From the NCBI GenBank assembly GCA_018417955.1, contig JACTVC010000008.1, positions 496,001 through 560,000 of the forward strand: DNA of 64,000 nt, given 5' to 3'. The DNA is from Laccaria trichodermophora. Taxonomy: Eukaryota; Basidiomycota; Agaricomycetes; Agaricales; Hydnangiaceae. Each line of letters begins with the position of its first letter. Position 1 is the stretch's first letter. The notes under the pieces are model-generated. The model was not told where the DNA came from. It saw only the letters and a program-made list of their open reading frames with translations, and did no database searches. Below are positions 23,381 to 35,637 of this stretch, piece after piece. Position numbers and translations under genes: made by a program.

Positions 23381-25216
23381 TGTCTGTTGGAAGATCTCAA
23401 TAAATAACTGGAGACTTCTCCATCATAAACTCTTACTTCATAGAAATCAATGACTTGTTGAAATATCTTGATCAAATTCTTTGTAATAATTGACCCTTGC
23501 AATGTCTTATACCTGTCAAGAAATGATAACCATCTGAGAGAATTGCAATAACTGACCTGCAACAAAATCTTTCCATCCTTCACATAGCTTAACATCCCTT
23601 CCCTTTTACCAGAACTCATATTCAGCATAGTGTTATACCATGTTTTACTCTGAAAAATCAGTAAGTTTTCAATGAGAGTTACCAAAGAGGTCATAATTGT
23701 TTCATCCAGATTTGATCCTTGCTCCTGGAATCCCAAAAGAATATGGTGTGGCCAATTGAGGGAAGCATACTTGGCCACATCACCCTGAAAAAAGTCTTTT
23801 GAAGGATATTTTACCAGATGCTGCAAAGACAGCACAGCTAGATGAACATGTTGCAGAGGAGGATTGATAAAATATTGCTTTGATCGTGATTGGATGGCCA
23901 AAAAATCCCGGAGAGATGTGTGATAGAGCATAATTGGCTGATCATCATCTCCAGGAATTTTGATAATGGACTGTACTTGCAATAGCCCACAAATGACTTC
24001 CTCACACTGAAGAGAGAGGAGAGTGCTGAGAAAGGAAATGGATTTGTTCTCTGTCAGAACCATGATTGTTCCAAGAATCTGATAGAAGTCTTCTGTCCAA
24101 GAAGCAGAAGAGAGGACTTGTTCATAGAGTGAATCTAGACCATTAGCTCCTGATGCCAGAAGTTTTTGCAAGGCCCTATCTGGTATGAGATCTCCACCAA
24201 CACATTGGATCAATGTAGTAGCAAATGTGAATGAACTGCCAGCCTTGTCAAGAAGTGTAATGAGATCTTGAGCTGACGGCCAGGGCTTTGGGATCCTCCG
24301 CATGATTTGCCAATTTTCATTATAGATGCAATCAAATGCACTCCGAAAATGTACTTCAATGTCCCGACGAGCATCAAAATTCTCTAGCTCCAGACAATGC
24401 AAAAACCAAAAGTGAGAATTATCAAACTTTTTTCGAATATGTTCCTCTACCCTGCTCGTGAGGAGAATTCGGAAAGGAAGACGAGTCCTCCTGGAAGAAG
24501 CCCTGAGCAGGACATCAATGAAGTCTGCCATCTCAGCTTTATCATCACATTCATCAAGAGCATCAATAACAACAACAGAGCTATAGGAGGTTCGTGAAGT
24601 GTTGAGATGGAGTGGGTCTATGATGAGCCTTTGAAGTCGATAGGCCATAGAGACAGTCAACCCGAGCAGGGCTGGCTCATCCTCAAGTGCACGTTGAATG
24701 AATGGCTTTGCACCAGGAACAGTGAGAGAGATCTGATGGGCAAGAGTAGGAATCAGGTGAGATATATGGCTGCGTTCACCAGCCCCTCGCAAAAAGAAGA
24801 AACTTCCTAGAAGGCGGCCCTCTGCAGCATAGTGCTCCGCAATGGTTTGCGCCAATGCCGATTTGCCATAGCCAGCTGGTCCGTTAAGCCAACAGACAAC
24901 AGCTCGCTTCTCATTGTCATGGCCATCAAGCCGCTGTCGGATCTGGGCAATTACCTCCAAACGAGTGCCAGGATCACATCGAGCGACGTGACCTGCGCGA
25001 GTATGTGTAGCATTACTGACAGGTCTAAGCAAACTCGCTAGACCTATGTATCATCAGTTGCATGAGTCATATTGATGAATTGTAAAACTTTGACGTACTT
25101 GGAACTGGCGGAGGGCCATGAAAAACAACATCGCGGCCGGCGTTTATGAGCTGTGCTCTTCCGGATATGGTGGTTCCGATAGCGTTTTGCAGCTGTGCGG
25201 CTCTTGACGAATCCAT
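23381..25216 (-). CDS. NACHT-domain NLR-like protein, main exons
   Basis: A STAND-class NTPase of the fungal NLR type, which in fungi act in self/non-self recognition and regulated cell death. Exon 1 is 25216-25099, starting at MDSSRAAQLQ, with the short Gly-containing leader usual for mushroom NLRs. An intron of 55 nt (25098-25044, GTACGT...CATAG) joins VPS to LASLL. Exon 2 is 25043-23381, about 555 codons. The Walker A motif GPAGYGKSA is at about residues 94-102 and Walker B VVVIDALDEC at about 196-205; RILLTSR follows as the sensor region. The part after the NACHT (YHTSLRDFL, WPHHIL) matches mushroom NACHT proteins generally. The exon ends CAACAGACA at the donor GTAAGT; reading through gives an immediate TAA. 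No WD40, ankyrin or TPR repeats are encoded; the microexon array takes that position. No in-frame stop disrupts the core. Confidence 0.88.
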
Positions 25217-28200
25217 GAGTGAAATGACGTGTTGTAATATGGAGACTAGGAAAGTCGGAAGGCTAAAGACGTGGATAGGTCTCGTGGTCGTCGTAGTCGA
25301 TGAAGAAGAGGTGATCAGTCGGAGATCAGTTGTGAGAATTCGCTGTCGGGAATCTAATCGGGCGACGAAACCCCTTCACACAGAGTTCTGCTTCCAAAAA
25401 TGCAGCCAACGTCAACTCGCGCTACTGAGCGAACTCTTGTGGGTCACTGGGTCTTAGAAATGCACCTCTCGACTGAGGCGAGCGTTCTGGGGCGAAGTCC
25501 AACATCAGCTGGCCTTGGCGATTGAAGCATGGGCTCACAATTTTCAGGAACGACGTTCAAACAGGTTACAATCCCCAAAAGCTTTTCCCGTAAGACCTTC
25601 TTCACCACCATGACGCTCTGATTTGCATCTAACAGTTTGAATAGCAACCCACTTCTCTGACAGAAAATACCCCGATGTCGACTGTTCAGCAAACAAGAGC
25701 GCATTTTACGAAACGAGCCGAAACGATGGGCAAGAACCTCATCAAATCCCTGTCTTCTTGTATCAATATCCGTTCCTCATCCCATTAGCAGCCGTCCAAC
25801 CCCATCCGCCTCACATCTGCCTCCTCCACTCCCCCAAAATATGTATTTCTCTTGCGCGAAACAGGCGAGCAGAAGGCACCATCCACAACTGCCAGTGCCC
25901 TCCACCCCCATTTCCGCGTTCATTCGCTCCTCAACATTCAACCGCCAGCTCTTCTTCCATCACCATCCCCCCAGCGATGGCTTAAAACTCCCCCTTCACA
26001 ACCCAACCTCGGTCCTATCTCGCCTCTCGTACACCGGAATCCTCATACAGACGCCCACCGCGCTCTAGCATTTCCGTGGTTTGCGTTTCTCAGATAGACG
26101 GCCAGTTCCTTTTCTTAGCCGTCGGGACTGGAACGACGATGAGCCTCCCACTCGTTGGTTGGAAATGACGGGGATGGGACAGAGAGTCGCCGCCGTGTAG
26201 CGGATACTATTCCGCAGATCCTTCCAACCGGAGTTGATTCGCATCACGAACGGACTGGAGAAGCTCTTATCCAAGCACTCCGAGACGACTCACCCTCCTC
26301 AAGTCCGGCTCGACGTCGAAATTGAATTGGAGCTCCTCAACAATCACGACTATTCGTGAGGAGCGTGAACGAAGACGGCGGCGGCGAGGGTTGAGTTTTT
26401 TTTGTTAGATGGTTCCGCAAAACCTTCATCCCCTGGATGGATGTCGACCCCCCAAACTCAGCAGACCTCACTTGTCTATCACAATCCACGCCAACCCATC
26501 TGTTCTTCTCCTCCCACTCATGCCGTCTCATCCGCGATGCCCTATGACCGCAATCTGACCGTATTCCTTGGATCTTGATCACTGTATCGTCCACTCGTTT
26601 CCATCGTCTTCTGCCCTGGTCATACCCACATCCTGTCTGTCGTCTCTCTTGAAGACGCTGGGATGCACGCTTTCCGCTACCCCATCTCTGAACTGTCTTC
26701 CACGACGCAATCTACGGTTCTACGGTGTAGCAGCTCAGTTCGTTTACAGCTGGTCATGGTTGAAGGTTCTGGTTGGGCTGAGACCTTACCCGTGAACTGT
26801 GCTGGGAGTTAGAGTTTCGTCGAAGCCTTTGATGTTCACTGGTGAAAATAAGTGACGACGATGCTTGAAAGAGCGCTCGCAGGCGAAGAGAGGCTCGTGG
26901 TCTTCAAATTCCATCAACTTGAGCTCAAACAGTTTTTGATTCACCGGTAGACATTTTATTGTGGAGACTTCCCGAGTATGGCTCTCTTTGTTCCCATCAT
27001 GGCGGTGGCTCACGAATTTCTAGCCGGCTGGGTCTTCGAATGAGAGACGAGTATCGACCATCAGAGTCCTGCCCGCTTCCTCTGTCACAAAATAAAGCGC
27101 GAGGTCTACCGCTTCTACTTGCTTCCCTCAAGTCAATGACGGACGACAGCAATCTAACCTCTGCAAGTCTTTCACGCATTACCGTGCTACAGTCTCACCT
27201 CTCATTCCTGGTCTGTTTTACTGCCACAACACAAGGGCACAAATCAGCCCCGAACGCCTTATGCTCGACTCGTTGGGACTTTTCACGAACTACCGATGCG
27301 CAGCTTCGAAGTTTCGTAGCCGACTTGGATGTTATTGGGTTGCCGCTCGAGCTATTGAAGGACTTGACAAGGAGATTGCTTGTCCACAAGTAGTCATGTT
27401 GTGGACTCTTGTCATTCGTATACGATGTACATCCCCAAGTTGGTCTTAGAATTTTCAGTCAATTTTTGCCAATTGTAGCTCATCGTGGCCACTGGCCATG
27501 TACTTACTTGAGGAACGGACTCAATCTGTGCAACTGGCTGTATGGTATCCACTGGGTATCCATCGTGATCTAACACCCATCATGGCAAGCAAACATCAAG
27601 ACCAGCCATTCTTCGAAAACTCACAACACCCGTCACCAGTCGAAAAACTACTTACGAAGCCCCTCAAAGAACTATCAGTCGACAAACTCACAGTAAAACT
27701 GTCAATACTACGGGGAGAACAAGTCTAACACCCTCGGATCAGAGGACACCTAGCGGTATAGTGCGAGGTGCCTGTGCAGAAACTCGCCAAAAACTCGCAG
27801 ATTCGTTGGTAGCTAAAGAGAGGACGGAGCATCTTAGTTCCGTTAGGGAGCTAGTGAGTACTTACTTGGGTTTCGACGACGTTTCGTGCATATCAATGAC
27901 ATGTTTGTCCTGATTCTGTCTAGTTGTTCATCGACATCCCTTTGGCTATACGTACCGTACGTTATGAGGCCAAATTCTAAACCAACGCGCAATGAAAACG
28001 ACACGTACGATCTTAGTCCCTCCTGAGTCCTCCGCCTCTGACCCCAGCACCCTAGAAGCCAACCCACCTGCGCCGTACAACTTTCAAACGAGCAACGAAC
28101 AGTGTTCGGACGGCATCTCAACCACGTCGTCAGGCTAGGGAGCCCACTGGTGATACGTACTCATGAGGCGAAGGGGCGATACGTGGCGGATTTCGAGGGG

Positions 28201-29690
28201 AAGTGCCGAAAGAGTCCAAGGTTCGTTTCACTCCCTTTGCTTTTCCCAGTTCTTCCAAACCCATACCACTACCACAGATTCATGTACCCTTTTCCTCCGA
28301 TATGCTAGAGTCCGCAGCGTCACGATGGAGGGATAATGCGCGGGGAGTATAGAGGTCTTGGCTTGGGTGCATTTGAAGAAAGATCAAGCTGCGCGTCATC
28401 GCCGAACACACCCTGCCTTTGCGTCCTACTTTCGCATTCTTTTCCGTCTGGAGGGTTTCCTCCGACTTCGACTCCCATGACCCATACTCGCATAAGCCCC
28501 CCTCCAAGGTCTTGCATTACAGCAGAATGTCTTCGAGACGACCAGTCTTCGGTGTCCCCTCTCTTTGGCCGAGGAAGATCTCAAACGTCTACCAACGTGT
28601 ACTTGCAGGGCGCGGATTTGATAGACATCGCGAATGGAGTCAAAGAATTCCGATCCTGTCCTTGTGGTATGCTCTTCATTGACGACCTCTCCCACGATGC
28701 TCAATTCAAATGCAGCTCTTCCACAGTTGACTTGATATGGGACGAGGGTCGCTTGCGCCAAGTCACGGCTGTACTTCAAGTTGGGGGAAACAGGACAGCA
28801 ATGTGGTCGTTATGCGCCTGGGAATGGGGATGAAGATGGAATTGATTATGTTCAAGTTGTTCATCTTTTGGCTCAACATACCACTGCATCTCCTCGCGAA
28901 CCGTCTTCTTTCGGTAAGTCCTCAATTCTTCTTAATTTTTTTTGTGAGAACTAAGTGACCGCTTTGTTAGATATGGGATATCATACTAGGAATTCAATTC
29001 CTCCATCAGAATAAGCGTTGCAAGGGAATCTCAAAGGCGTAAGACTTTTTTCATTAGTAGTCGTTCGACATTTACTGATAATTCTTAGATTTTCACCTTC
29101 CTCACATCTACCCCGACGGTATCACGATTCTGAGGAAGGCCGGTTTCCTCGTAGCCATACCTCTAAGGCGTGGGTCCCTCCTTTTTCCTAGATGACATGG
29201 CTTCCTCTTCAACTTATACCACGACACGCGCACGGGCGGGGAGATGGAAGGTGTTGAAATGTTGGTGCCACGGAGGGTCTGGGGTGGCAGACGTACGCTC
29301 TCAGCTCTAGTTGCGTGAGCTTGATGATGTCCTTTGGGCACTAAGGGTGACATTTTGGGAGTGGGCAGACCGTCGCCATGTGACAGACACTTGTCATGCT
29401 CGATCCGCTCTCGAACGACCAGCTCCAATCTTTCATAGATGTTTCCAGGGATGCGGCCTTTTCTCTCCTTTTCCCTTCCAGACGGCGAAGGAGAACGCAA
29501 AGAACTCGCATTTTCCCACTGCTGCTGTTGTATGGATAACCACACAGCTGACACCCGGTCATGGCGTCCAGAAATCCTTTCTCCTGCACTCGAGATCACC
29601 GATCCTTAAAGGGCACCCTTCACTTCCCCGCCAAAGTTGAACGTTAACTACAGTGATTGAGGTTCTCCCATGAAGACATTTTGATCAGGT
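25217..29690. other. No recognised gene in 4.5 kb
   Basis: Many short frames on both strands, none with a motif I recognise. GC content is higher than in the AT-rich repeats. A minus-strand frame at 29108-29599 contains GRIPGNIYERLE and LPTPKMSPL, resembling GRVPRDIFEHLE and RPTPKQSPL in the frame at 45846-46556. The proximity of a decayed ORC5 copy suggests this may be old degenerate genic sequence. Confidence 0.4.
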
Positions 29691-29691
29691 C

Positions 29692-31200
29692 GTGAAGCTT
29701 GTGTTGGCGAAGGACGGTATCCTTCATTCCTCCTCATTCCTTCTCCATTCCTTCTCCCCTCCTTCTCCCTTCCTTCCACCATTCACGTACATAAACGACG
29801 CTGACGCCATGCAAACCACCATAGCAGTCATCGATAATGTTCTCGACCATCTTTCATTCGCACCAGGACCCTCAAAGATCAGCTACGTACGCGCAGATGC
29901 CATCGCCTATTTCGTAACGCGGCTCTTCTACGAATCCATAATCAATTCTTTAGCAAGCTGGAGGCTCCATTGGGAGAATGGAGCCGTGAATGGGTGCATA
30001 TAAGGGGGTGACACCTTTGAGGGGTTTCTGCACGGCTTTCGTGCCGTTTACAATGCATATTTGGCTAGACGGAAGCAGAAGGAGGGAGATGTGAGGTTCG
30101 TAATCGTTGTGAAATGCGCTGAGAGGCTAGTATCGGAGTTGACGGTGCCAGACTTGCCGAACTGGTGAGCCCTTCGTTGTTGTTGTCATTCATGGCCCAA
30201 CTCACCTTCTTTGATAGGTACGAGTTCACTTTTGCATCGTCTTTGTAAGGCCCCATCGGAGACGATTCGACCACCGTTGAGCGTGTCGCCTGATCCATAC
30301 TTCTTCGAAACACCTCCTACCAAGGAAGGTATATCTTGGGGGAAAATATCTCTTCAACGCACTCATTCAATCTCCACAGACGTAATCAAACACCTAGTCT
30401 CGAAGTACTCATTCCACACGTCCCCTCAAACTGGTCTAAACGCATTTTATAACCACCCTCTGCGACGTTTGCTCTCCATTTACTCATGACCCTGCATACA
30501 TCGCAGCTGAGCCATGGCCTGGATTCGTTAAACCCATATTTAATCCATATTGGATGCCAATAAACGCGACAGATTTGGACGCAGACTCTGACTCTGAGAG
30601 AACCCTTTCAACCCCGACCCAAAGAAACTTGCATGCGCCTCAGCCGTGTATTCAACCTCTCCCTTCCTCTCGCTCTCGACGTTCTCTATCCCCACCTCCA
30701 AAACGCCACAAACTGGGCAAAAGCCAACGAACCATCACCAAACCTCCTCGACAACCCACCAACCATCCCAAAAAACTTGGTACCCCTCCGACAAGAAAGA
30801 CGCGTGTGTCACCCCCCTCCCACGACTATCCAGATTCACCATCATAGCATCCTTCCTTGCACCTACCAAGCCTCCAAAATCCGATCTTAGGATGTTCGGC
30901 AGGGGACGAGAAAGGAAAACGACGCATATCAGTAAACCGACAAAAACGAAGGGAGGGCTGACACAGGTCACTTACTGCCTCCTTGGCTCAACTTTATTCA
31001 CGCTAGACATGCTCTCCTCGAGGGGAACCACGTTGATTCTAGGATACACGCAGACGTGTGCTTTTAAGTTCAGTATACCGGGAGAGTGTGTACGCAGCGT
31101 AATGGAGCTGACTGGTCTTTGACTGGAACATCGGCTGTTGATCGCTTGGATGGTTCGCCGACATCGGTGGGGTGAGATGTTGGCGAGGGAGTTACTTACT
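29692..31200 (+). pseudogene. ORC5: Decayed origin recognition complex subunit 5 gene
   Basis: ORC5 is an AAA+-like subunit of the complex that marks replication origins. Fragments in ORC5 order are spread over all three frames: FTYINDADAMQTTIAVI and YFVTRLFYESIINSLASW (29785-29960), VRFVIVVKCAERL (about 30092), IRPPLSVSPDPYFFETPP (about 30262), AEPWPGFVKPIF (about 30508), LDVLYPHLQNATNWAKAN (about 30678), IIASFLAPTKPPKSDLRMFG (about 30840), LLGSTLFTLD (about 30985) and VDRLDG (about 31137). The blocks correspond to the known family order ending in the LLGPxxFPLDRLLAI and LDGPxxKC motifs. Several frameshifts and stops separate them beyond what introns explain. ORC5 is essential, so an intact copy should exist elsewhere; this is a pseudogene or relic duplicate. 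Confidence 0.75.
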
Positions 31201-32392
31201 CTTGAGGATATCTCCTGGGAGGCTACGCTAAAGCACGTTACTAGCACCTGCAGCAGAGTCCATCAAATCTTCGACCTGGATGGTTGTGTGCAAAACCGCC
31301 ACTTGAAGTTGAACGGGTCATCTCACATGACGTGACAAATGCGTCAACACCGCAAAACAATTTCGAAAGTTCATCATCAGGAAGGTTGTCTGCGGCCTTG
31401 ATTATTTGACGCTACTGAGGACGCTCAATACCCATTCAAGTTAGCTACCGTCGATGCTCGGGATAGTGCGTTGCCAGCACCGAAACTTTGCGGTTACATC
31501 CTCCTACCTGAGCTTTTACACTGGCAAAATAATACAACTTGTTAAGCAGTGTCGAGTAATTGAGAAATCTAGTAAGTAACTTTCTTCAGGAGAATGGAAG
31601 TCATGATTTGGTGGGGTTCTACACAGGGCGAAGTGCCCGGATGGTTTCTTCGACGCATCCTCTCGAAAATGCTTGGCTGTCACTTGCATCCTTCTAAGGC
31701 TGAGGACATGTCAGTAGTGCACGATCATTCCGAAAATGACCACGGAGAGAACAAAAAAACTTTAGAGATGGCAGATACCGAGGACAAGATATTTAAAGAA
31801 GTCGGATAGCGAGCCGAATATTTTGTGTACGAGACACTGCCCTAAATACGAAACTGAAGCCAAAAGTGCAGTAGATTGTCGACGGTAGACTCCAGCTATG
31901 TTGATCAGAGCCCTGAGCACACTACCCTTCTCCATCAAGTGTTCCAATCCCATTTGTGCAGCGCCCACGATGAAATCATATGTCGGACGACAACGCCGAC
32001 AAGCTTCCGATTGAATGCCTGACTAAAAAAAACCAGTATCAGTTGAAAAGTACAGAGATGGCGGACAGCCCGGACAGCCATGAAGCTCAGCGACATTCAT
32101 GAGTAAATCCGTTAGACGCTCATTTAACTTGCTTCTTCTAGTTGTCTGTAATTTCTCCGGGCGTTTGTAGAGAAGCGAGTCCGTCCCAAAACATACGGAC
32201 AGGGGGTCGTTTTTTAGGACAGCCCCTAGTAACAGCGGAAAAGGCGGAACTTAAAGTCAATGGTAGTACAGCCTGAAGAGAAGCACGTTTCTGCACCAGA
32301 TTGTCGATTGACGCGTTATAAAGCGCGCAACAGCTTTTTGTATGGCTTTCCGGCTTCCGATTATCCCTTGCTCTTAACCATCGTCTTCTACT
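31201..32392. other. No recognisable gene
   Basis: Only short frames, e.g. 31594-31809 and a minus-strand frame at 32138-32680 without known motifs. Confidence 0.4.
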
Positions 32393-32763
32393 ATGGCTCC
32401 CCTCCACCGGCCACGAGACAAGCAGAAAGAAAAGGCGAGTGATGCTATTCGAGTGGCGTGGAATGCATTCCAAAAAGAGGCTTGGGAAACCCGAGGCAAG
32501 GGGAACGGCAGAAATTACGTTCAAATGAGTTCCGGACAGCTGGAGTTCATTTTCCGCGACGGCGCACGACGAAGGTGGCACAGTATACTCAAAGACCAGC
32601 GAATGGATGGTGAGGCATGGATAATGACGGACGCAGACAAGGAGGAGGTTGCTGTTCTCCTCGGCTGGAACCGGGGCCAAATGATTGATGCTTGCGAGGA
32701 GGAATGGGGCATTTTTGTGGTCGGTTCAACATCAGGAAAATCACAAATCTGTGGCAGGTCGTG
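32393..32763 (+). CDS. Small hypothetical protein
   Basis: An ATG-started frame of 123 codons, MAPLHRPRDKQKEKASDAIRV..., charged and helical-looking, with Trp residues (AWNAFQKEAWETRG, RRWHSILKDQRMDG). Its 3' end runs into the small inverted-repeat element at 32743, so the stop may come from the insertion and the gene may be truncated. No family recognised. Confidence 0.3.
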
Positions 32764-32878
32764 ATTGCGTGGCGGAGTGTGGCCGGAGTGATGGATCTGG
32801 CACCACACCGCCATGATTTTGATCTCCGGATAAATTGAGCCACGCGGGTCACAATAATCATTCACGCCACAGATTTGT
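32743..32878. mobile_element. 136-bp miniature inverted-repeat element
   Basis: Perfect 13-bp terminal inverted repeats ACAAATCTGTGGC, with complementarity continuing imperfectly to GCGTGGC. No clear target duplication. Related GTGCCAC/TTGTGG motifs at 34210-34370 suggest another decayed copy. Confidence 0.65.
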
Positions 32879-34502
32879 TGTCGCATGTGTAAGTATCGAT
32901 CACGCGACATGTTGAACGTCCGAACTTGGAAAATTTTGGACTTCCACTCTCCGACTCTTCCTGCCAAGCTCCCTCCTTCTCCTCAAGGTCTTCCAGTCCC
33001 CCTCTGCTGCGTCGCCGCCACCATCAACCACTATGTTCGGTAACCTGCTCTCAACCACCACTGCACACCAATGACAACAACAACGACCTACCCAACGACA
33101 ACAACAATGACCTGGCACATCAACGGACGTGCCACGTCGACCAAACGGTGATGACGCACGTCGTTGTCACTGTCCGTGTTATCGAGGTCAGCTACTCAAA
33201 CCCCGTCCCTTTCTCCTCCTTTAATACCAGACTCAGGGGGCGACGTTGCTGTCGGTGACGTGGCAACCAAGAATGGACCAACGTTATAACAAACGACGGG
33301 CAACTAGGTGAGCCATCTGACTTCCCTCACCTCTCCTTTTTTGACAAGAGAAGCAGGTCATCGTCAGATTCTTCGTGACCAAGGTGCTTTATCTCTACAA
33401 CGCTATGCACAATCATACTCACACTTGTCTAGGTATGCCATGTCGCTGATGGCGATGTAGCCAACAACAACCATCATACGACCGGCCCCAATCAATCCAA
33501 TAACGACGTGGCAATGACATGCCACCTCCAACGATGCCCTCAACTACAGCCGACGCCAACGGCAAAGCAGGATTGCCCACAAACCGCGGCCACCAACCGA
33601 GGCGAAGCAGCATCAGCCAAATTCGACCACGACCATCCACGCGAAGGATGACCAACACCCACTAACGGAAGCAGACTGCGACGAGCCAAGGTGAGGCACC
33701 CCACTCATCGTTCTAACACAGAACCCAGATGTCATGTCGCTGTCAGGGACGTGGTAGCCGAACGACGAATGTCGTTCACTGTTGTGTGTTTAAGACACGA
33801 TGGTAAGTATCTGCCGTTCCACATTTGTCCCAACCCACACTTATGATGTTTTGCATTTGCTACCCAATCGACTTGGAATGTACGCGAAGACATCAGTGTC
33901 GGTGCACATAGTACGATGGCTGACGTGACTTAGACGTGATGAGATAATCTGGTAAGTCGTTGACGATGGATTGAGCCGTTTCGTGATCGCTTACCGTGAT
34001 TGGGCACCAGCAGCTTGGACGTCGACAACATCAGACATCTCGGGAAAAGTCGGTTGTTGGGAACATGGGTGGATGGATGGTCGAGGGTCGTTGAATTGCT
34101 TTCTACATCAGTACTGTTTCTGTACGTAGTATGTATATAGGAATACAAAAAATGATTTTTCGTGTGGCATTGATTGGGCAGTGTGGTGCAATAGTTCAGA
34201 AGCTAGGTTTGTGGCCCCATAATGGAATTGTGACAAGATTGTGGTGCCACAGATGATTGTGGTGGGTCAGTCGCCACCGCAAGTATAATGTCCCCATCCT
34301 TGTTTGTGAGAGTGTGGCTGAGCGTGGTTTGAATGAGAAGCATGGTGCCACACGTGCCACGCGTGATGTGATTTTCCTGATGAACTTATCACGTAGCTGA
34401 CACCTTTCAAGAACCCGGCGAAGTTGAAGCCAGACATATCTCAGAGCCTTCCTGGACCCTCTACGCAGAGCATTCCCAGACCACCTTCAGTAGGGCGAAC
34501 TA
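32879..34502. other. No recognisable gene; decayed repeat fragments
   Basis: Contains CAACGACxACxACxAA-type runs (33070-33110) and GTCGCTGAxxGCGATG-type half-palindromes (33437, 33729) resembling the interior of the purine-tract element. Confidence 0.4.
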
Positions 34503-35240
34503 GGGCTGCGCACTGTCCGTCTGACGGACACGGTCGTCTAATCGACGGGCGTCGACAGGGGCGGTTCAACCAGCAACCGTCCGTCTGGGTCACCCAAGCA
34601 GAAGCAAACGGAGACGGACTGATATAAAACAGCCGTCAACGGATGTAGACGGACGGCAATTGTATTGACGTCGACAAATTTCAGTGATACATATATTACA
34701 AAGGTATCAAAAACAATTGTTACTATCTAGTAGTGTAGGGCGGCATTTGTCTGCGCGCATGTTGTCTCTTAGCGAACATCAGACAGGATTGAGACTAGCA
34801 CAATATACCTACCTACTATGGTCCACGATGAGATCGATTTTTCGGTCTTGGTGAGTGCTTTTGCTGAAAATTTTCATTCCTAGTGATAATTAGAAATAAT
34901 AATAATAATTACATATGTATTCGAAAATTTTAAAACCAACAGGGGCTGCACATAAATGAAGAAATATTTGAAGGACAGGTCGCCGGTTTCAGAAAAAAAG
35001 TTCACGGGGTACTTGGGGGTTGGAAGGCGATAGCGGCCTTGGTGCAATTCTCATTTCAGACTCCGCATATGCGGTGACGCCCGTCAACCCCGTTAACGCC
35101 CGTCACTCAACGGAAAGAGACGGCCTTTCCCCGTACGTCTACCGTACGTCAGGAGACTTGCGACAGGCCCAGACGGTACGGTGACGGTGCCCGTCTGACG
35201 GACCCGTCTATCCGTCTAAGACGGACACGGTGAGCAGCCC
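34503..35240. mobile_element. 0.74-kb terminal-inverted-repeat element
   Basis: The left end GGGCTGCGCACTGTCCGTC and the right end, inverted, GGGCTGCTCACCGTGTCCG form imperfect inverted termini, both followed by more CCGTCTGACGG-type palindromes. The interior is non-coding. I could not find a clean target duplication. It ends almost at the left edge of the Plavaka transposon. Confidence 0.6.
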
Positions 35241-35637
35241 CATCAGAAATACGCTGAGCCATCGTAAGGTCTGAAATCGATCACAATTAACTACAATCAT
35301 CACAATATACCACAACATTTCGACCCCCCTCACAACGTCTGATGAGGCCTCATCATCGCTGCGCTTTTAGACAATCTCTCACAATATAATGTCATATTGT
35401 AGTCACTTGTAATCCATTGTAAGAACTTCGAATGGTCATGCTGGTAACCAAGAATTTGCTATCATTGTGAGAAACTAGAATGGTATCCAGCAATCGCAAG
35501 CTCTCGCCATCTCACTTTGCAAGCTATTCAAAATTACTTTTGAAATTGCACAAAATTGCACCTATTGAATAGGACCGACAATATAATATATTATTATAGA
35601 GAATACCAAAACAACATTTAGAAGTCTAGAATGTGTA

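Noticed and set aside
34503..35240. Target duplication for this inverted-repeat element
   Set aside because: The bases flanking the two ends do not match at any length from 2 to 9 that I tried.
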